This document shows, in pieces, positions 35,750 to 44,563 of a stretch of DNA of 64,000 bases. A program made the translations under genes and the position numbers. Position 1 is the first letter of the stretch. The number at the start of each line of letters is the position of its first letter. The notes beneath the pieces are model-generated. The model saw only the letters and a list, made by a program, of their open reading frames with translations. It ran no database searches and was not told the origin of the DNA. This stretch comes from Streptomyces sp. A0642 (lineage in GTDB: Bacteria; Actinomycetota; Actinomycetes; Streptomycetales; Streptomycetaceae), in NCBI RefSeq assembly GCF_004795105.1, contig NZ_SSBL01000031.1, forward strand, positions 1-64,000, given 5' to 3'.

Positions 35750-35784
35750 GGCTCAACCTCCGGCTCGACGTGGTGCCGACGCTT

Positions 35785-35806
35785 ATTTCTGTCGCGCGAC
35801 AGAAAT
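35785..35806. promoter_or_regulatory. TetR operator, copy 1
   Basis: Perfect 22-bp palindrome, ATTTCTGTCGC followed by its exact complement, between the carboxylase operon and the divergent TetR gene. GCGACAGAAATTAG (35796-35809) recurs exactly in front of the permease gene at 39883-39896. Confidence 0.8.
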
Positions 35807-35905
35807 TAGAACGCCGTGGAGTCGTGGCCATTGCCCCTGCGTTGCACGGGAGTTACCGAGTGCTCACCAAGATCGCGGCGGCCGCGGATGTGCGACGATC
35901 GGCCC

Positions 35906-36586
35906 ATGTCCAGCACCTCAGATACCGGCGGGGGCCGCCGGGTCGGCCGGCCCCGCGCCACCCAGCGACCGGACAGCGGACTCTCCGCGCGGGAGGAACT
36001 CCTGGCGGCGGCGGCCGAGTTGTTCACCACCCGGGGGTACGCGGCGACCACCACCCGGGCCGTCGCCGAACGGGCGGGCATGCGCCAGGCGACGATGTAC
36101 CACTACGTGGCGGGCAAGGAGGACCTGCTCGCGGCGCTCCTGGAGTCCACCGTCGCCCCGTCGCTCGCCCTCGCCGAGAAGCTGCTCGCGGACGGGGGGC
36201 GGCCGGCCGAGGACCGGCTGTGGGAACTGTGCCGGGCGGACGTGGCGCTGCTGTGCGGGGGGCCCTACAACCTGGGTGCGCTGTACGTCCTGCCGGAGGT
36301 GCGGGCCGAGCGGTTCGCGGACTTCCACCGTGTGCGGACGGCGCTGCGGTCCGCGTACGGGGAACTGGTGGCAGCCACCGGGGCGGGCGCGGCGCTCGGC
36401 GCGGACGAGGCGCGGCTCCGGACGGACCTCGTCTTCGGGCTCATCGAGGGCGTGATCCTGGTCCATCTTTCGGGCCCCGAGCGGGCGGTGGGACCCTTCG
36501 CGGCGGCGACGGCGGACGCGGCGCTGCGGATCGTGGGGGCGGATCGGGAGGGGCGGGGACCGGGGGCCGCCGTACCCCGCGCGTGA
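35906..36586 (+). CDS. TetR-family regulator
   Basis: 226 residues. The N-terminal helix-turn-helix (about 25-70) reads AELFTTRGYAATTTRAVAERAGMRQATMYHYVAGKEDLL. The C-terminal ligand domain is Ala/Leu-rich. ATG 35906 is chosen; an ATG at 35888 is possible and neither has a strong ribosome site. It is divergent from the carboxylase operon across a perfect palindrome and very likely represses it. The inducer is probably guanidine, urea or a product. Confidence 0.9.
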   Translation: MSSTSDTGGGRRVGRPRATQRPDSGLSAREELLAAAAELFTTRGYAATTTRAVAERAGMRQATMYHYVAGKEDLLAALLESTVAPSLALAEKLLADGGRPAEDRLWELCRADVALLCGGPYNLGALYVLPEVRAERFADFHRVRTALRSAYGELVAATGAGAALGADEARLRTDLVFGLIEGVILVHLSGPERAVGPFAAATADAALRIVGADREGRGPGAAVPRA

Positions 36587-36624
36587 TCGCTCCGGCGCGG
36601 CACGACCGCTTCGGCGCAGTCGTC

Positions 36625-36653
36625 GGCCGGGTCCGCTTCCTGGCGGCCCGGCC
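36625..36653. terminator. Hairpin between convergent tetR and SPW genes
   Basis: GGCCGGG (36625-36631) pairs with CCCGGCC (36647-36653) over a 15-base loop. Confidence 0.4.
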
Positions 36654-36660
36654 CACGGGG

Positions 36661-36700
36661 TGATCCCTCCTGCTGTGGGGTGGTCCTTCCTGTTGTGGGG
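36661..36700. repeat. Two tandem 20-bp imperfect repeats
   Basis: 36661-36680 and 36681-36700 match at 17 of 20 positions (TGATCCCTCC... and TGGTCCTTCC...). They lie just after the SPW gene's stop. Confidence 0.75.
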
Positions 36701-36710
36701 GCGAACGGTT

Positions 36711-37157
36711 CTAGGCGCGGCCCCGGGTGCCGTTCTTCATGGACGCGCCCGCGCAGACCAGCCCCAGCAGGACGGCCAGGCCTCCGATGATCACGTTGTT
36801 CAGCACGACGCCCACGTCCGGGCTGCTGCCCACGACCCAGGGCGAGATGATCATCCAGACGCCGATGGCGCAGATGGCCCAGCTCAGGCCGTACATCCGT
36901 TGCGGCGTCACCGTGAAGCCCAGTCCCAGCACGGCGATCGCGATACCCATGATCAGGTTGTGGGTGACGAGGGAGGTCTGGGAGGCCGTGAAGTGCAGCA
37001 CCCAGGGCGATACGGCGCAGTACAGACCCACCAGGAACACGGGTGCGTCCAGGAGCGGGACATCGCGGCCGCCCATCATCCGGTCGTAGCGGTCGCTCAT
37101 TTCCGAGACATCCGGGTGTCCGGCCATGTCGTGGCCGGCGTGCGAGACGTTTGACAT
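36711..37157 (-). CDS. SPW-repeat membrane protein
   Basis: 148 residues. The N-terminal 40 are His/Asp/Met-rich and probably cytoplasmic or metal-associating (HAGHDMAGHPD). Four membrane helices follow, with two SPW signatures, SPWVLHF and SPWVVGSS. Proteins with SPW repeats are integral membrane proteins of unknown function. ATG 37157 has AGGAGA upstream. Encoded between the TetR gene and the permease of the putative nitrogen regulon, but without its operator. Confidence 0.85.
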   Translation of the reverse strand: MSNVSHAGHDMAGHPDVSEMSDRYDRMMGGRDVPLLDAPVFLVGLYCAVSPWVLHFTASQTSLVTHNLIMGIAIAVLGLGFTVTPQRMYGLSWAICAIGVWMIISPWVVGSSPDVGVVLNNVIIGGLAVLLGLVCAGASMKNGTRGRA

Positions 37158-37290
37158 GAGTTCGTCTCCTTCGATCCTGCAGGCCTGGCCGACACGGTGG
37201 GTGAGAAGCGGCCTGCTCTGCCATTCTGCTCTTATTTATCCCTTATGTGTAGTTTCAAGGCAGTCGAATATCGGCAGAAACCGCATCGGC

Positions 37291-38313
37291 TCACCGGCCG
37301 TCCAGCCGTCCGGCCAGAGCGACCAGGTCCGGGGTACGCAGCACACGGTCCCCGTACCCCGGCAGCGGGACGTGCAGGGGGCCGGTCCAGCGTGAGGGGA
37401 TCGCCCCGAACCCGTACACCGCACCGGTCAGCGCCCCGGTCACGGCCGCCACCGTGTCGGTGTCGCCGCCCACGTCGATCGCGGCGGCCAGCGCGTCCTC
37501 GTACGACCGTGTCGTGCGCAGCGCCCACAAAGCGGTGCCCAGACACGGCCAGACGGCGCCGTTGAACTCCGTCGCCCGGCCGGGATGCCAGCCGGGTGCG
37601 AGGACGGCGCTCCAGCGCTCCCGGTGATCCGGGTGGACGGCGGCCAGCGTGTCCGGGACGGCGGCGAGCGGGTCGGACCCGTTCAGCGCGACCCGGATCA
37701 GCTCGTGCAGCACGGCGGTGCCCTCCCAGGCCGCGCGGTCGCCGTGGGTGAGGGCGGCGATCCGGCGGGCGGCGTCCATGGTCACGGACCGCGCGTGCTC
37801 GTGCGGCTGCCCGGGGCGGCAGGGCAGTGCTTCCCCGTGCGGCTGCCCGGGCCGGGAGGCCGGGGCCCCGTCCGGCTGTCCGGGCCCGGCGAAGTACACG
37901 GCCGAGGTGGCGGCGCGCATCAGCGAACCGTTGCCCGCCGCCCGGCCGTTGATCTGGAAGTGGACCGCCGCCGCGAGGTCCCACGGGTCACCGCTGGTCA
38001 GGACGGATTCCGTCTGGAGACCGATGTCCTTCGGCTCCCCGGCCGCCCACCGCCGGAACCGGTCGAACACATCGGGCGGGTCGAACCCGTCGCGCTCCAG
38101 CAACGACTCCGCGACGAGCACGGCCATCTGTGTATCGTCCGTGGCCTCCCCCGGGTCCCAGCCGCCACCGCCGCACATCGTGCCGGCGCCGTCCGGGAAG
38201 CGGGCCGTGTAGACGCCGGCGGGCCCGAACTCGAACGGCGCGCCCAGCGCGTCGCCGACCGCCGACCCGACCACCGCACCCGCCGCCCGGTCCTGCCTGC
38301 TCAGGGAGATCAT
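37291..38313 (-). CDS. ADP-ribosylglycohydrolase family protein
   Basis: 340 residues. Family signatures: GSAVGDALGAPFEF near the start, the dinuclear-magnesium TDDTQM near residue 58, and DVGGDTDTVAAVTGALTGA near 290. It should remove ADP-ribose from proteins or a small molecule; in nitrogen-fixing bacteria a relative (DraG) reactivates nitrogenase reductase. A 40-residue insertion at about 150-180 contains three PGQP units encoded by short DNA repeats. It starts four bases after the permease stop, so it is probably cotranscribed with that gene. Confidence 0.88.
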   Translation of the reverse strand: MISLSRQDRAAGAVVGSAVGDALGAPFEFGPAGVYTARFPDGAGTMCGGGGWDPGEATDDTQMAVLVAESLLERDGFDPPDVFDRFRRWAAGEPKDIGLQTESVLTSGDPWDLAAAVHFQINGRAAGNGSLMRAATSAVYFAGPGQPDGAPASRPGQPHGEALPCRPGQPHEHARSVTMDAARRIAALTHGDRAAWEGTAVLHELIRVALNGSDPLAAVPDTLAAVHPDHRERWSAVLAPGWHPGRATEFNGAVWPCLGTALWALRTTRSYEDALAAAIDVGGDTDTVAAVTGALTGAVYGFGAIPSRWTGPLHVPLPGYGDRVLRTPDLVALAGRLDGR

Positions 38314-38317
38314 CCGG

Positions 38318-39853
38318 TCAGCGTACGAGGGGCGACCGCCGCGCGTACACGCGACAGAGGGCGCCCAGCGCCACCGTGGCCGCCAGGAAGAGCACCGTGA
38401 ACCACTGGAAGTACCAGTGCCCGCCCGCCGGGTCGTACACCGCGGCGCGCGGCCAGGCCAGGTTGACCGTCATCACCACTCCGTAGACGAAGGCCAGCGC
38501 GTTGACCGGGAGGCCCCAACGCCCCAGCGAGAAGAGGGGGCGGCCCGTCTCGTCGTGGAGCGGGCCGGAGGCGGGGGAGAGGGGGAGGCGGCGCAGGCGG
38601 CGCAGCAGCATGGGGCCCGTGACCATCGCGTACGCCAGGTAGAGCATCGCGATGCACGTGGTGCCGATGGCCAGGAACGCCTCGGGGGACGCGAGATTGA
38701 GCAGCCCGAGCGCCGCGGCCGCCGCCCCGACGAACAGGGCGGGTGCGGCGGGCATCCCGGTGCGCGGGGAGACCTTCGCGAGCCGGGACGAGAAGGGCAG
38801 CACCCCGTCGCGCGCCATCGAGAACAGCATCCGGGAACCGGCCGTCTGGATGGCGAGCGTGGCCACCGCCACGGCCACCGCCACATCGGCGAGCAGCGCC
38901 CGGCCGACCCCGTCGCCGAGGCTGCTGGTCAGCACGTACGAGAGGCCCTCGGTGGCCAGCCGGCCGTCGGCCAGGTCGGGCGCGGCCAGGATGCCGGCGA
39001 GCACCAGCAGCCCGCCGAGCACCCCGGCCGAGGCCAGGGCGAGCAGGATCGTGCGCGGGGCTGTGCGGCGCGGGGAGCGGGTCTCCTCACTCATCTCGCC
39101 CGCGCTGTCGAAACCGATCAGGACGTAGGCGGCGGTGAACGAACCGATCAGCAGCGCCCCGAGCGCGCCGCCCTGCCCGCCGGTGTGCAGGGTGACGCCC
39201 GGGGTGCGTTCGGTGTGGGTGAGGAGGAGGACCAGGATGAGCACGGCCCCGATGATCTCGGCCGTCACCCCCACCCGGTTGACCGCCGACATGACCTTGT
39301 TGTCGAGCAGGTTCACCGTCGTGGTGAGGGCCAGGAGCACCACGGCGAGCAGCGCGGCGTTGGCGGCGCCCGTCGCCGTGGCGGGCGCCGGATCCCCGCC
39401 CACCAGCTGGAACCCGGACCAGATCGCCGGCAGCACCACCTGGAGCGCGAGCGCGGCGGCGGCGACCACGACGATCTGGCCGATCACCATGATCCAGCCG
39501 GCGAACCAGCCGAAGGCGGGCGTGCTCAGCCGGGTCGACCACTGGTAGACGGCCCCGGACAGCGGATAGCGGGCGGCGAGTTCGGCGAAGCACGCGGCCA
39601 CCAGCAGCTGGCCCGCGAGGACGGCGGGCCAGGTCCAGAAGAAGGCGGCCCCGCCGAAGGAGAAGCCGAACGCGAAGAACTGGAAGACGGTCGTGAGAAC
39701 CGAGATGAAGGAGAATCCGGCCGCGAACGAGGCGTACCGGCCCATCGAGCGGTGCAGCTCCTGGCGGTAGCCGAAACCGGCCAGGGAGACGTGGTCACCC
39801 TGGCCGGTTCCGGTGGCATCCGGTCGGACGTCCGTTGGTGCGGTGGCGGTCAT
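38318..39853 (-). CDS. APC-family amino-acid/urea-type permease
   Basis: 511 residues, 12 predicted membrane helices. The N-terminal LAGFGYRQELHRSMGRYASFAAGFSF and PLSGAVYQWS are typical of the amino-acid/choline permease group often linked with urea-carboxylase operons. SAGEMSEETRSPRRTAPR lies in a central loop. An operator like that of the carboxylase operon ends 18 bases before its ATG, which ties it to the same TetR. It probably imports guanidine, urea or an amino compound. The ADP-ribosylglycohydrolase gene follows in the same transcript. Confidence 0.88.
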   Translation of the reverse strand: MTATAPTDVRPDATGTGQGDHVSLAGFGYRQELHRSMGRYASFAAGFSFISVLTTVFQFFAFGFSFGGAAFFWTWPAVLAGQLLVAACFAELAARYPLSGAVYQWSTRLSTPAFGWFAGWIMVIGQIVVVAAAALALQVVLPAIWSGFQLVGGDPAPATATGAANAALLAVVLLALTTTVNLLDNKVMSAVNRVGVTAEIIGAVLILVLLLTHTERTPGVTLHTGGQGGALGALLIGSFTAAYVLIGFDSAGEMSEETRSPRRTAPRTILLALASAGVLGGLLVLAGILAAPDLADGRLATEGLSYVLTSSLGDGVGRALLADVAVAVAVATLAIQTAGSRMLFSMARDGVLPFSSRLAKVSPRTGMPAAPALFVGAAAAALGLLNLASPEAFLAIGTTCIAMLYLAYAMVTGPMLLRRLRRLPLSPASGPLHDETGRPLFSLGRWGLPVNALAFVYGVVMTVNLAWPRAAVYDPAGGHWYFQWFTVLFLAATVALGALCRVYARRSPLVR

Positions 39854-39870
39854 GTCAGCCCCTGTCGCCG

Positions 39871-39893
39871 ATTTCCTGTCGGGCGACAGAAAT
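39871..39893. promoter_or_regulatory. TetR operator, copy 2
   Basis: ATTTC-C-TGTCG-G-GCGACAGAAAT is the copy 1 palindrome with a one-base insertion in the left arm. The right part GCGACAGAAATTAG (39883-39896) is identical to copy 1. A further half-site, CTGTCGCC, is at 39862-39869. Confidence 0.75.
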
Positions 39894-40007
39894 TAGGGAC
39901 ACGCTGTTTCCGGGGCGTGACGCGGCCGTGTCCGCGCGGGGCCGAAGTGCTCACTCCCGTCGGCGGGTTGCCGGGGTGCGCACGTGAAGCCCCGCGCGGG
40001 CGGTCCG

Positions 40008-40658
40008 CTACTGGGCGGGCATCAGGACGGTGTCGACGATGTAGACCGTCGCGTTGGCGGTCTGGACGTTGCCGCAGACGACCTTCGAGGAGTCGTTCAC
40101 GGTGTACGCCATGTCCGAACCGGACGTCGTCAGTTCGCTCTTCGCCAGGGTGTCGAAGGACCCCTTCTCCAGCTGCTTCGGCGTCAGCCTCTGGCCGACC
40201 ACGTGGTAGGTGAGGACCTTGGTGAGCGCGGCCTTGTCGGCGAGCAGCTTGTCCAGGTCGGCCTTCGGGACCTTGGCGAAGGCGTCGTTGGTGGGGGCGA
40301 ACACCGTGATGTTCTGGGCGTTGTTGAGGGTGTCGACGAGACCCGCCTTCTTGACCGCGGTGACGAGCGTCGAGAGGGCCGGGTTGTTCGAGGCGGCTGT
40401 CGCGACCGGGTCCTTCGCCATGCCGTCGAACGAGCCCGCGCCGTCCTTCGGGACCGTCGAACAGGCCGGCCCGAAGGGCTTGTCCATGGGGGTCGTGTCG
40501 TCGGCGGGCGCGGAGGCCGCCTCCGAGGCCTTCGCCGAGGTCGCGGAGGAGCCGGACGCGCTGTCCTTGGAGTCGCTGGAGCAGGCCGTCAGGGCCAGCG
40601 GCAGGATGACCGCCGCCGAGAGGGCGACAGCGGCGCGGCGGGCGTGGGTGACCTTCAT
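40008..40658 (-). CDS. Fasciclin-domain lipoprotein (MPT70/83-like)
   Basis: 216 residues. A lipoprotein signal with lipobox LALTAC (Cys 26) precedes a Ser/Ala-rich linker, then one fasciclin domain (about 85-215). The domain carries FAPTNDAFAKVP and VLTYHVVGQRL. Mycobacterial MPT70 and MPT83 are such proteins under SigK control. The CAGGAGAACATC before ATG 40658 is a good ribosome site. It lies 108 bases downstream of the molybdopterin oxidoreductase gene on the same strand and may be cotranscribed. A perfect TGACATGTCA is at 40686-40695. None of the shared sigma-promoter motifs was found directly before it. Confidence 0.92.
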   Translation of the reverse strand: MKVTHARRAAVALSAAVILPLALTACSSDSKDSASGSSATSAKASEAASAPADDTTPMDKPFGPACSTVPKDGAGSFDGMAKDPVATAASNNPALSTLVTAVKKAGLVDTLNNAQNITVFAPTNDAFAKVPKADLDKLLADKAALTKVLTYHVVGQRLTPKQLEKGSFDTLAKSELTTSGSDMAYTVNDSSKVVCGNVQTANATVYIVDTVLMPAQ

Positions 40659-40765
40659 GATGTTCTCCTGGTGTGCATGGGTGACTGACATGTCACGCTC
40701 GGTAGTGGGTGCGAGGAAGGGGTGGTGAGGGGCTTTCCGTACGGAAGTCCGGTGGGGCGGTCGGC

Positions 40766-42403
40766 TCAGGACACGTCGACCACCACCGAGTGCCAGCCGG
40801 TCGCACCGTCGGGTACGGTGCCGACGCGCCGGCCGCTCTGGGTGGCGCCGGTGCGGTCCGTCGCGCGGACCTCGAGGGTGTGGCTGCCGGAGGTGGCCGG
40901 CCACTCCCACACCCACTGGCGCCAGGTGTCCCGGCTGTCCTCCGCCGCAAGCCGCGCGGTGTGCCACGGGCCGCCGTCCACCCGGACCTCGACCCGCTGG
41001 ATGCCGCGGTGCTGGGCCCAGGCGACCCCGGCGACCGGGACCGTGCCGGCCTTCGGGGAGGCGAAGGGGCGGGGGGTGTCGATGCGGGACTCGGTCTTGA
41101 CGGGAGCCTGCGCCGACCAGGACCGCTTGACCCAGTAGGCGTCGTAGTCGTCGAACGTGGTGAGCTCGATGTCCTTGATCCACTTGCAGGCCGACACGTA
41201 GCCGTACAGGCCGGGAACGACCATCCGGACCGGGAAGCCGTGGGCGAAGGGCAGCGGCTCCCCGTTCATGCCGAACGCGAGCAACGCGTCGCGTCCGTCC
41301 ATGACGTCCTCGACCGGGGTGCCGATCGTCATGCCGTCCACCGAGCGCGCCACCAGCTGATCGGCGGGCCCGCCCCGGGACGGGGGCTTCACACCGGCTT
41401 CCCGCAGCAGATCGGCCAGCCGCACACCGATCCACCGGGCGTTGCCCACGTACGGTCCGCCCACTTCGTTGGAGACGCAGGTCAGGGTGATGTCGCGCTC
41501 GACGGTCTCCCGGCGCAGCAGGTCCTGGAGGCTGAGCGTCAGCGGCCTCTCCACCCCCTTGCCGTGCATCCTCAGCCGCCACTCGCCGGCATCCACGTGC
41601 GGCACGACCAGCGCCGTGTCCACCCGGTAGAAGCTCTTGTTCGGGGTGACGAACGGGCTCAGCCCCCGGATCCTCAGATCGGCGCCGGCGGGTACGGCCG
41701 GCGCCGCCGCCTCGGGCACGGGCAGGACCAGGTCCCGCCGTGAGGCGGCGGCCCCGGCCTGCACGGCGGAGGTGAGCCGCCGCCCCAGCAGGCCCGCGCC
41801 CGCCGAGACCGCCGCCACGGCGCTCGCCGCGACGACGAAGCGCCGCCGGTCGAAGGCGCCGTGGTCCGGCTCCGCGTCCCTACCGCCGGCCGCGGGGGAG
41901 GGACGCGGAACCGGGGCCAGCCATCCGGCCAGGAGATACAGCGCCCCCGCGGCCACCACGGCACCCACCAGCGAGGGCAGAGCGTCGGGCACCCGGCCCT
42001 CGGGCCGGCCGACCGCCGAGACCGCCCCGACCACCCCGAAGACCAGGACGGCCGCCGAGCCGAGAAGCCTGCGGTGCAGCGCCAGCACCCCGACCGCCAT
42101 GGCGAAGACCGCCAGCAGGGCCAGGATTCCCAGCTGCAGAACCAGCTTGTCGTTCGTGCCGAAATGCCGGATGGCGAAGTCCTTCAGCGCCGGGGGAGTG
42201 CGGTCGATCACCGCACCGCCCACCGCCGCGACCGGCCCCGCCTCGGGACGGACGACCGCTGCCACGAGCTCGGCGACGGCCAGGGCACAGAATCCGGCGA
42301 TCAGACCGCTGAGCGCGGCGAAGGCCGCACGTGCCCAGCGGGACCGCCGGGGCCCCTGGGCCCCTCTCCGCGTGTCGTTCTGATCTTCACTCACAACCGG
42401 CAT
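40766..42403 (-). CDS. Membrane-anchored molybdopterin oxidoreductase (sulfite-oxidase family)
   Basis: 545 residues as drawn. Four or five membrane helices occupy the first 165 residues. A twin-arginine-like RRRFVVAASAVAAVSAGAG follows near 188. The Moco domain has the Cys ligand in LTCVSNEVGG and the YGYVSACKWIKDIEL segment; a C-terminal Ig-like dimer domain ends the protein. It should act outside the membrane on sulfite, sulfoxide or similar groups. A sigma-type -10 overlaps ATG 42403, so the real start is probably GTG 42394, seven bases downstream of it and leaderless. Confidence 0.9.
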   Translation of the reverse strand: MPVVSEDQNDTRRGAQGPRRSRWARAAFAALSGLIAGFCALAVAELVAAVVRPEAGPVAAVGGAVIDRTPPALKDFAIRHFGTNDKLVLQLGILALLAVFAMAVGVLALHRRLLGSAAVLVFGVVGAVSAVGRPEGRVPDALPSLVGAVVAAGALYLLAGWLAPVPRPSPAAGGRDAEPDHGAFDRRRFVVAASAVAAVSAGAGLLGRRLTSAVQAGAAASRRDLVLPVPEAAAPAVPAGADLRIRGLSPFVTPNKSFYRVDTALVVPHVDAGEWRLRMHGKGVERPLTLSLQDLLRRETVERDITLTCVSNEVGGPYVGNARWIGVRLADLLREAGVKPPSRGGPADQLVARSVDGMTIGTPVEDVMDGRDALLAFGMNGEPLPFAHGFPVRMVVPGLYGYVSACKWIKDIELTTFDDYDAYWVKRSWSAQAPVKTESRIDTPRPFASPKAGTVPVAGVAWAQHRGIQRVEVRVDGGPWHTARLAAEDSRDTWRQWVWEWPATSGSHTLEVRATDRTGATQSGRRVGTVPDGATGWHSVVVDVS

Positions 42404-42428
42404 TCGTTCCCCGGAGCCCGGCGGATTG
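42402..42428 (-). promoter_or_regulatory. Predicted ECF-sigma promoter of the molybdopterin oxidoreductase
   Basis: On the minus strand CAATCC (42428-42423), 15 bp, ACGAAT (42407-42402). Same geometry as the promoters at 42464-42490 and 48288-48262. Confidence 0.65.
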
Positions 42429-42463
42429 GTCCGTCACTCGTCCGAATGAGATCGGGCCGGGGC

Positions 42464-42490
42464 CAATCCGCGGCGCGACCGGTAACGAAC
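42464..42490 (+). promoter_or_regulatory. Predicted ECF-sigma promoter of the amine-oxidase operon
   Basis: CAATCC (42464-42469), 15 bp, ACGAAC (42485-42490). It diverges from its twin at 42402-42428. Seven bases around the -35, CCAATCC, are identical in both. Confidence 0.65.
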
Positions 42491-42569
42491 AACAGCCGAA
42501 AGGCATCGACGCTCCTCCGTGACGGAACGAGGAGCTGCCGGCGCCGGTGAGCCGAGGAGGGGCGCTGAA

Positions 42570-43844
42570 TTGACGGGCAGAAGGCGACGCACAGCGGTCG
42601 TGGGGAGCGGGGTGGCGGGACTGACCGCCGCCCACATCCTGCGAAGGGCGCATGACGTGACGCTCTTCGAGGCGGACGACCGGGTGGGCGGCCACGCGCA
42701 CACCCACGACCTGCCGGCCTCGGACGGCCGGATCCACCGCGTGGACTCCGGCTTCATCGTGCACAACCGGCGCACCTACCCGCATCTGCTGCGGCTCTTC
42801 GCGGAACTCGCCGTCCCCACGCAGGAGTCGGAGATGAGCATGTCCGTCCGGTGCGAGGGATGCGGCCTGGAGTACGCGGGGGCCCGCGGCCCGGCCGGTC
42901 TCCTCGCCCGCCCGGCATCGGTCCGCGACCCGGCGTACCTGCGCATGCTGGCCGCCGTCCCCCGCTTCCACCGGGCCGCCCGGCGCCTGCTCGCGGCCGG
43001 AGGGCCGGACGCGGACGCGCTGACGCTCGGCGGCTTCGCCGCCCGCAACCGGTTCTCCCCGTACTTCACCGCCCACTTCCTGACCCCCGTGGTCTCCGCG
43101 GTCTGGTCCTGCGACCCGGTGACCGCCCTGCGCTACCCCGCCCGCTACCTCTTCCGCTTCCTGGACCACCACGGGATGCTCGCGGTCGGCGGCTCCCCGC
43201 TGTGGCGGACCGTCACCGGCGGGTCGGGCACCTATGTCGAGCGGGTGACCAAGGGGCTCGCCGCCGTCCGGACCGCGACCCCCGTCCGTGCGGTGCGCCG
43301 CCACGCGGACGGCGTCGACGTCGTCACCGCCGACGACACCACGGAGCCGTTCGACTCCGTGGTCATCGCCACCCACCCCGACCAGGCGCTGCGCCTCCTG
43401 GCCGACCCGACCGCCGAGGAGTCCCGCACGCTGGGCGCCTTCCGCTACTCCAGGAACACCACCCTGCTGCACACCGACACCGGGCTGCTGCCGACGGCCC
43501 GCGGCGCCCGCGCGTCCTGGAACTACCTGATGCCGTCCTGCGCCGCCGACGCCGCCCACGTCACCGTCAGCTACGACATGAACCGGCTGCAGCGGCTCGA
43601 CGCCCCCGAGACCTTCGTCGTCACCCTGAACGGCGCCGACCGGGTCGCCCCCGGTCTGGTCCGCGCCCGCATGGTCTACGAACACCCCGTCTTCACCCCC
43701 GAGTCGGTGGCGGCACAGGCCCGGCTGCCCGCCCTGTCCGGCCCCGTCACCGCCTACGCGGGGGCGTACCACGGCTGGGGTTTCCACGAGGACGGCTGCC
43801 GCTCGGGGGCACGGGCGGCAGCCGCGCTGGGGGTGGACTGGTGA
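42570..43844 (+). CDS. FAD-dependent amine oxidoreductase
   Basis: 424 residues from TTG 42570, which has GAGGAGGGG eight bases upstream; the frame is open from GTG 42519, which lacks a ribosome site. The dinucleotide-binding VVGSGVAGLTAAHIL is at the N-terminus, followed by FEADDRVGGHAHTH. The C-terminal FAD contact is AYAGAYHGWGFHEDGC. Homologues sit with cyclopropane-fatty-acid synthase genes in mycobacteria (sigK region) and proteobacteria, and are thought to act on unsaturated lipids. First gene of a coupled operon; the next start overlaps its stop as GTGA. Confidence 0.9.
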   Translation: MTGRRRRTAVVGSGVAGLTAAHILRRAHDVTLFEADDRVGGHAHTHDLPASDGRIHRVDSGFIVHNRRTYPHLLRLFAELAVPTQESEMSMSVRCEGCGLEYAGARGPAGLLARPASVRDPAYLRMLAAVPRFHRAARRLLAAGGPDADALTLGGFAARNRFSPYFTAHFLTPVVSAVWSCDPVTALRYPARYLFRFLDHHGMLAVGGSPLWRTVTGGSGTYVERVTKGLAAVRTATPVRAVRRHADGVDVVTADDTTEPFDSVVIATHPDQALRLLADPTAEESRTLGAFRYSRNTTLLHTDTGLLPTARGARASWNYLMPSCAADAAHVTVSYDMNRLQRLDAPETFVVTLNGADRVAPGLVRARMVYEHPVFTPESVAAQARLPALSGPVTAYAGAYHGWGFHEDGCRSGARAAAALGVDW

Positions 43845-44563
43845 ACGCCCTCTACCCCTGCACGATCACGCACGTACGGACCGCTCCCGGCAGGTACGCC
43901 TTCCGGCACCGCACCTACCTCTGGCTGATCGACCCCGACGAGCCCCCGCCGCTGCCCCGTCCCCTGCGCCTGCTGGCCGGATTCGATGCACGCGATCACT
44001 TCGGCGGTACGGCCCCGACCATCCGGGCCGCCCTCGAGCGCTTCCTGACCGCCCACGGCATAGAACTGGCCGACGGATCCGTGCGGATGCTCACCCAGGC
44101 CCGAGTGCTGGGCCACGTCTTCAACCCGCTGACCGTCTACTGGTGCCGCCGCGCCGACGGCGCCCCGCTCTGCGCGGTCGCCGAAGTGCACAACACGTAC
44201 GGCGAACGCCACTGCTATCTGCTGCGCCCGGACGCCTCGGGCCGTGCGGACACCGCCAAGGAGTTCTACGTGTCGCCGTTCTTCGCGGCCGACGGGGACT
44301 ACCGGATGCGCCTGCCCGAGCCCGGGCCCCGGCTCGCGCTGACCGTCCATCTGGACAGGGGCGGCACCCGGCCGTTCACCGCCACCGTGCGAGGGGTGCG
44401 ACGGCCGGCCACCCCCGGAGTGCTGCTCCGGCTCGCCGTCCGGCACCCCTGGTCCACGGCCGTCGTCTCCGCCGCCATCAGGCTGCACGGAATCCGCCTC
44501 CTGTCGCGCGGACTGCCCGTCCAGCCTCGTCCGCACCACCGCTCCCAGGAAGGAATGCAGTGA
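43841..44563 (+). CDS. DUF1365 protein
   Basis: 240 residues, DUF1365. The family-typical FRHRTYLWLIDPDE near the start and the central VLGHVFNPLTVYWCRR and VAEVHNTYGERHCYLL are all present, as is KEFYVSPFF. Function is not established; homologues always occur with the amine oxidase and cyclopropane-fatty-acid-synthase-like gene. The GTG start overlaps the previous stop by four bases, and the next gene overlaps this one the same way. Confidence 0.9.
   Translation: MNALYPCTITHVRTAPGRYAFRHRTYLWLIDPDEPPPLPRPLRLLAGFDARDHFGGTAPTIRAALERFLTAHGIELADGSVRMLTQARVLGHVFNPLTVYWCRRADGAPLCAVAEVHNTYGERHCYLLRPDASGRADTAKEFYVSPFFAADGDYRMRLPEPGPRLALTVHLDRGGTRPFTATVRGVRRPATPGVLLRLAVRHPWSTAVVSAAIRLHGIRLLSRGLPVQPRPHHRSQEGMQ

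Noticed and set aside
35750..35905. Guanidine-I (ykkC) riboswitch before the carboxylase operon
   Set aside because: The leader is too short and contains only the protein-operator palindrome; no conserved ykkC-like stems were seen.
40659..40765. SigK-type promoter directly before the fasciclin gene
   Set aside because: The best match, ACCCCT-N15-CCGAGC, lacks the -35 core. Expression by readthrough or another promoter is as likely.
42442..42447. CCGAAT as a further sigma -10
   Set aside because: No CNATCC hexamer lies 15 bp upstream on the plus strand.
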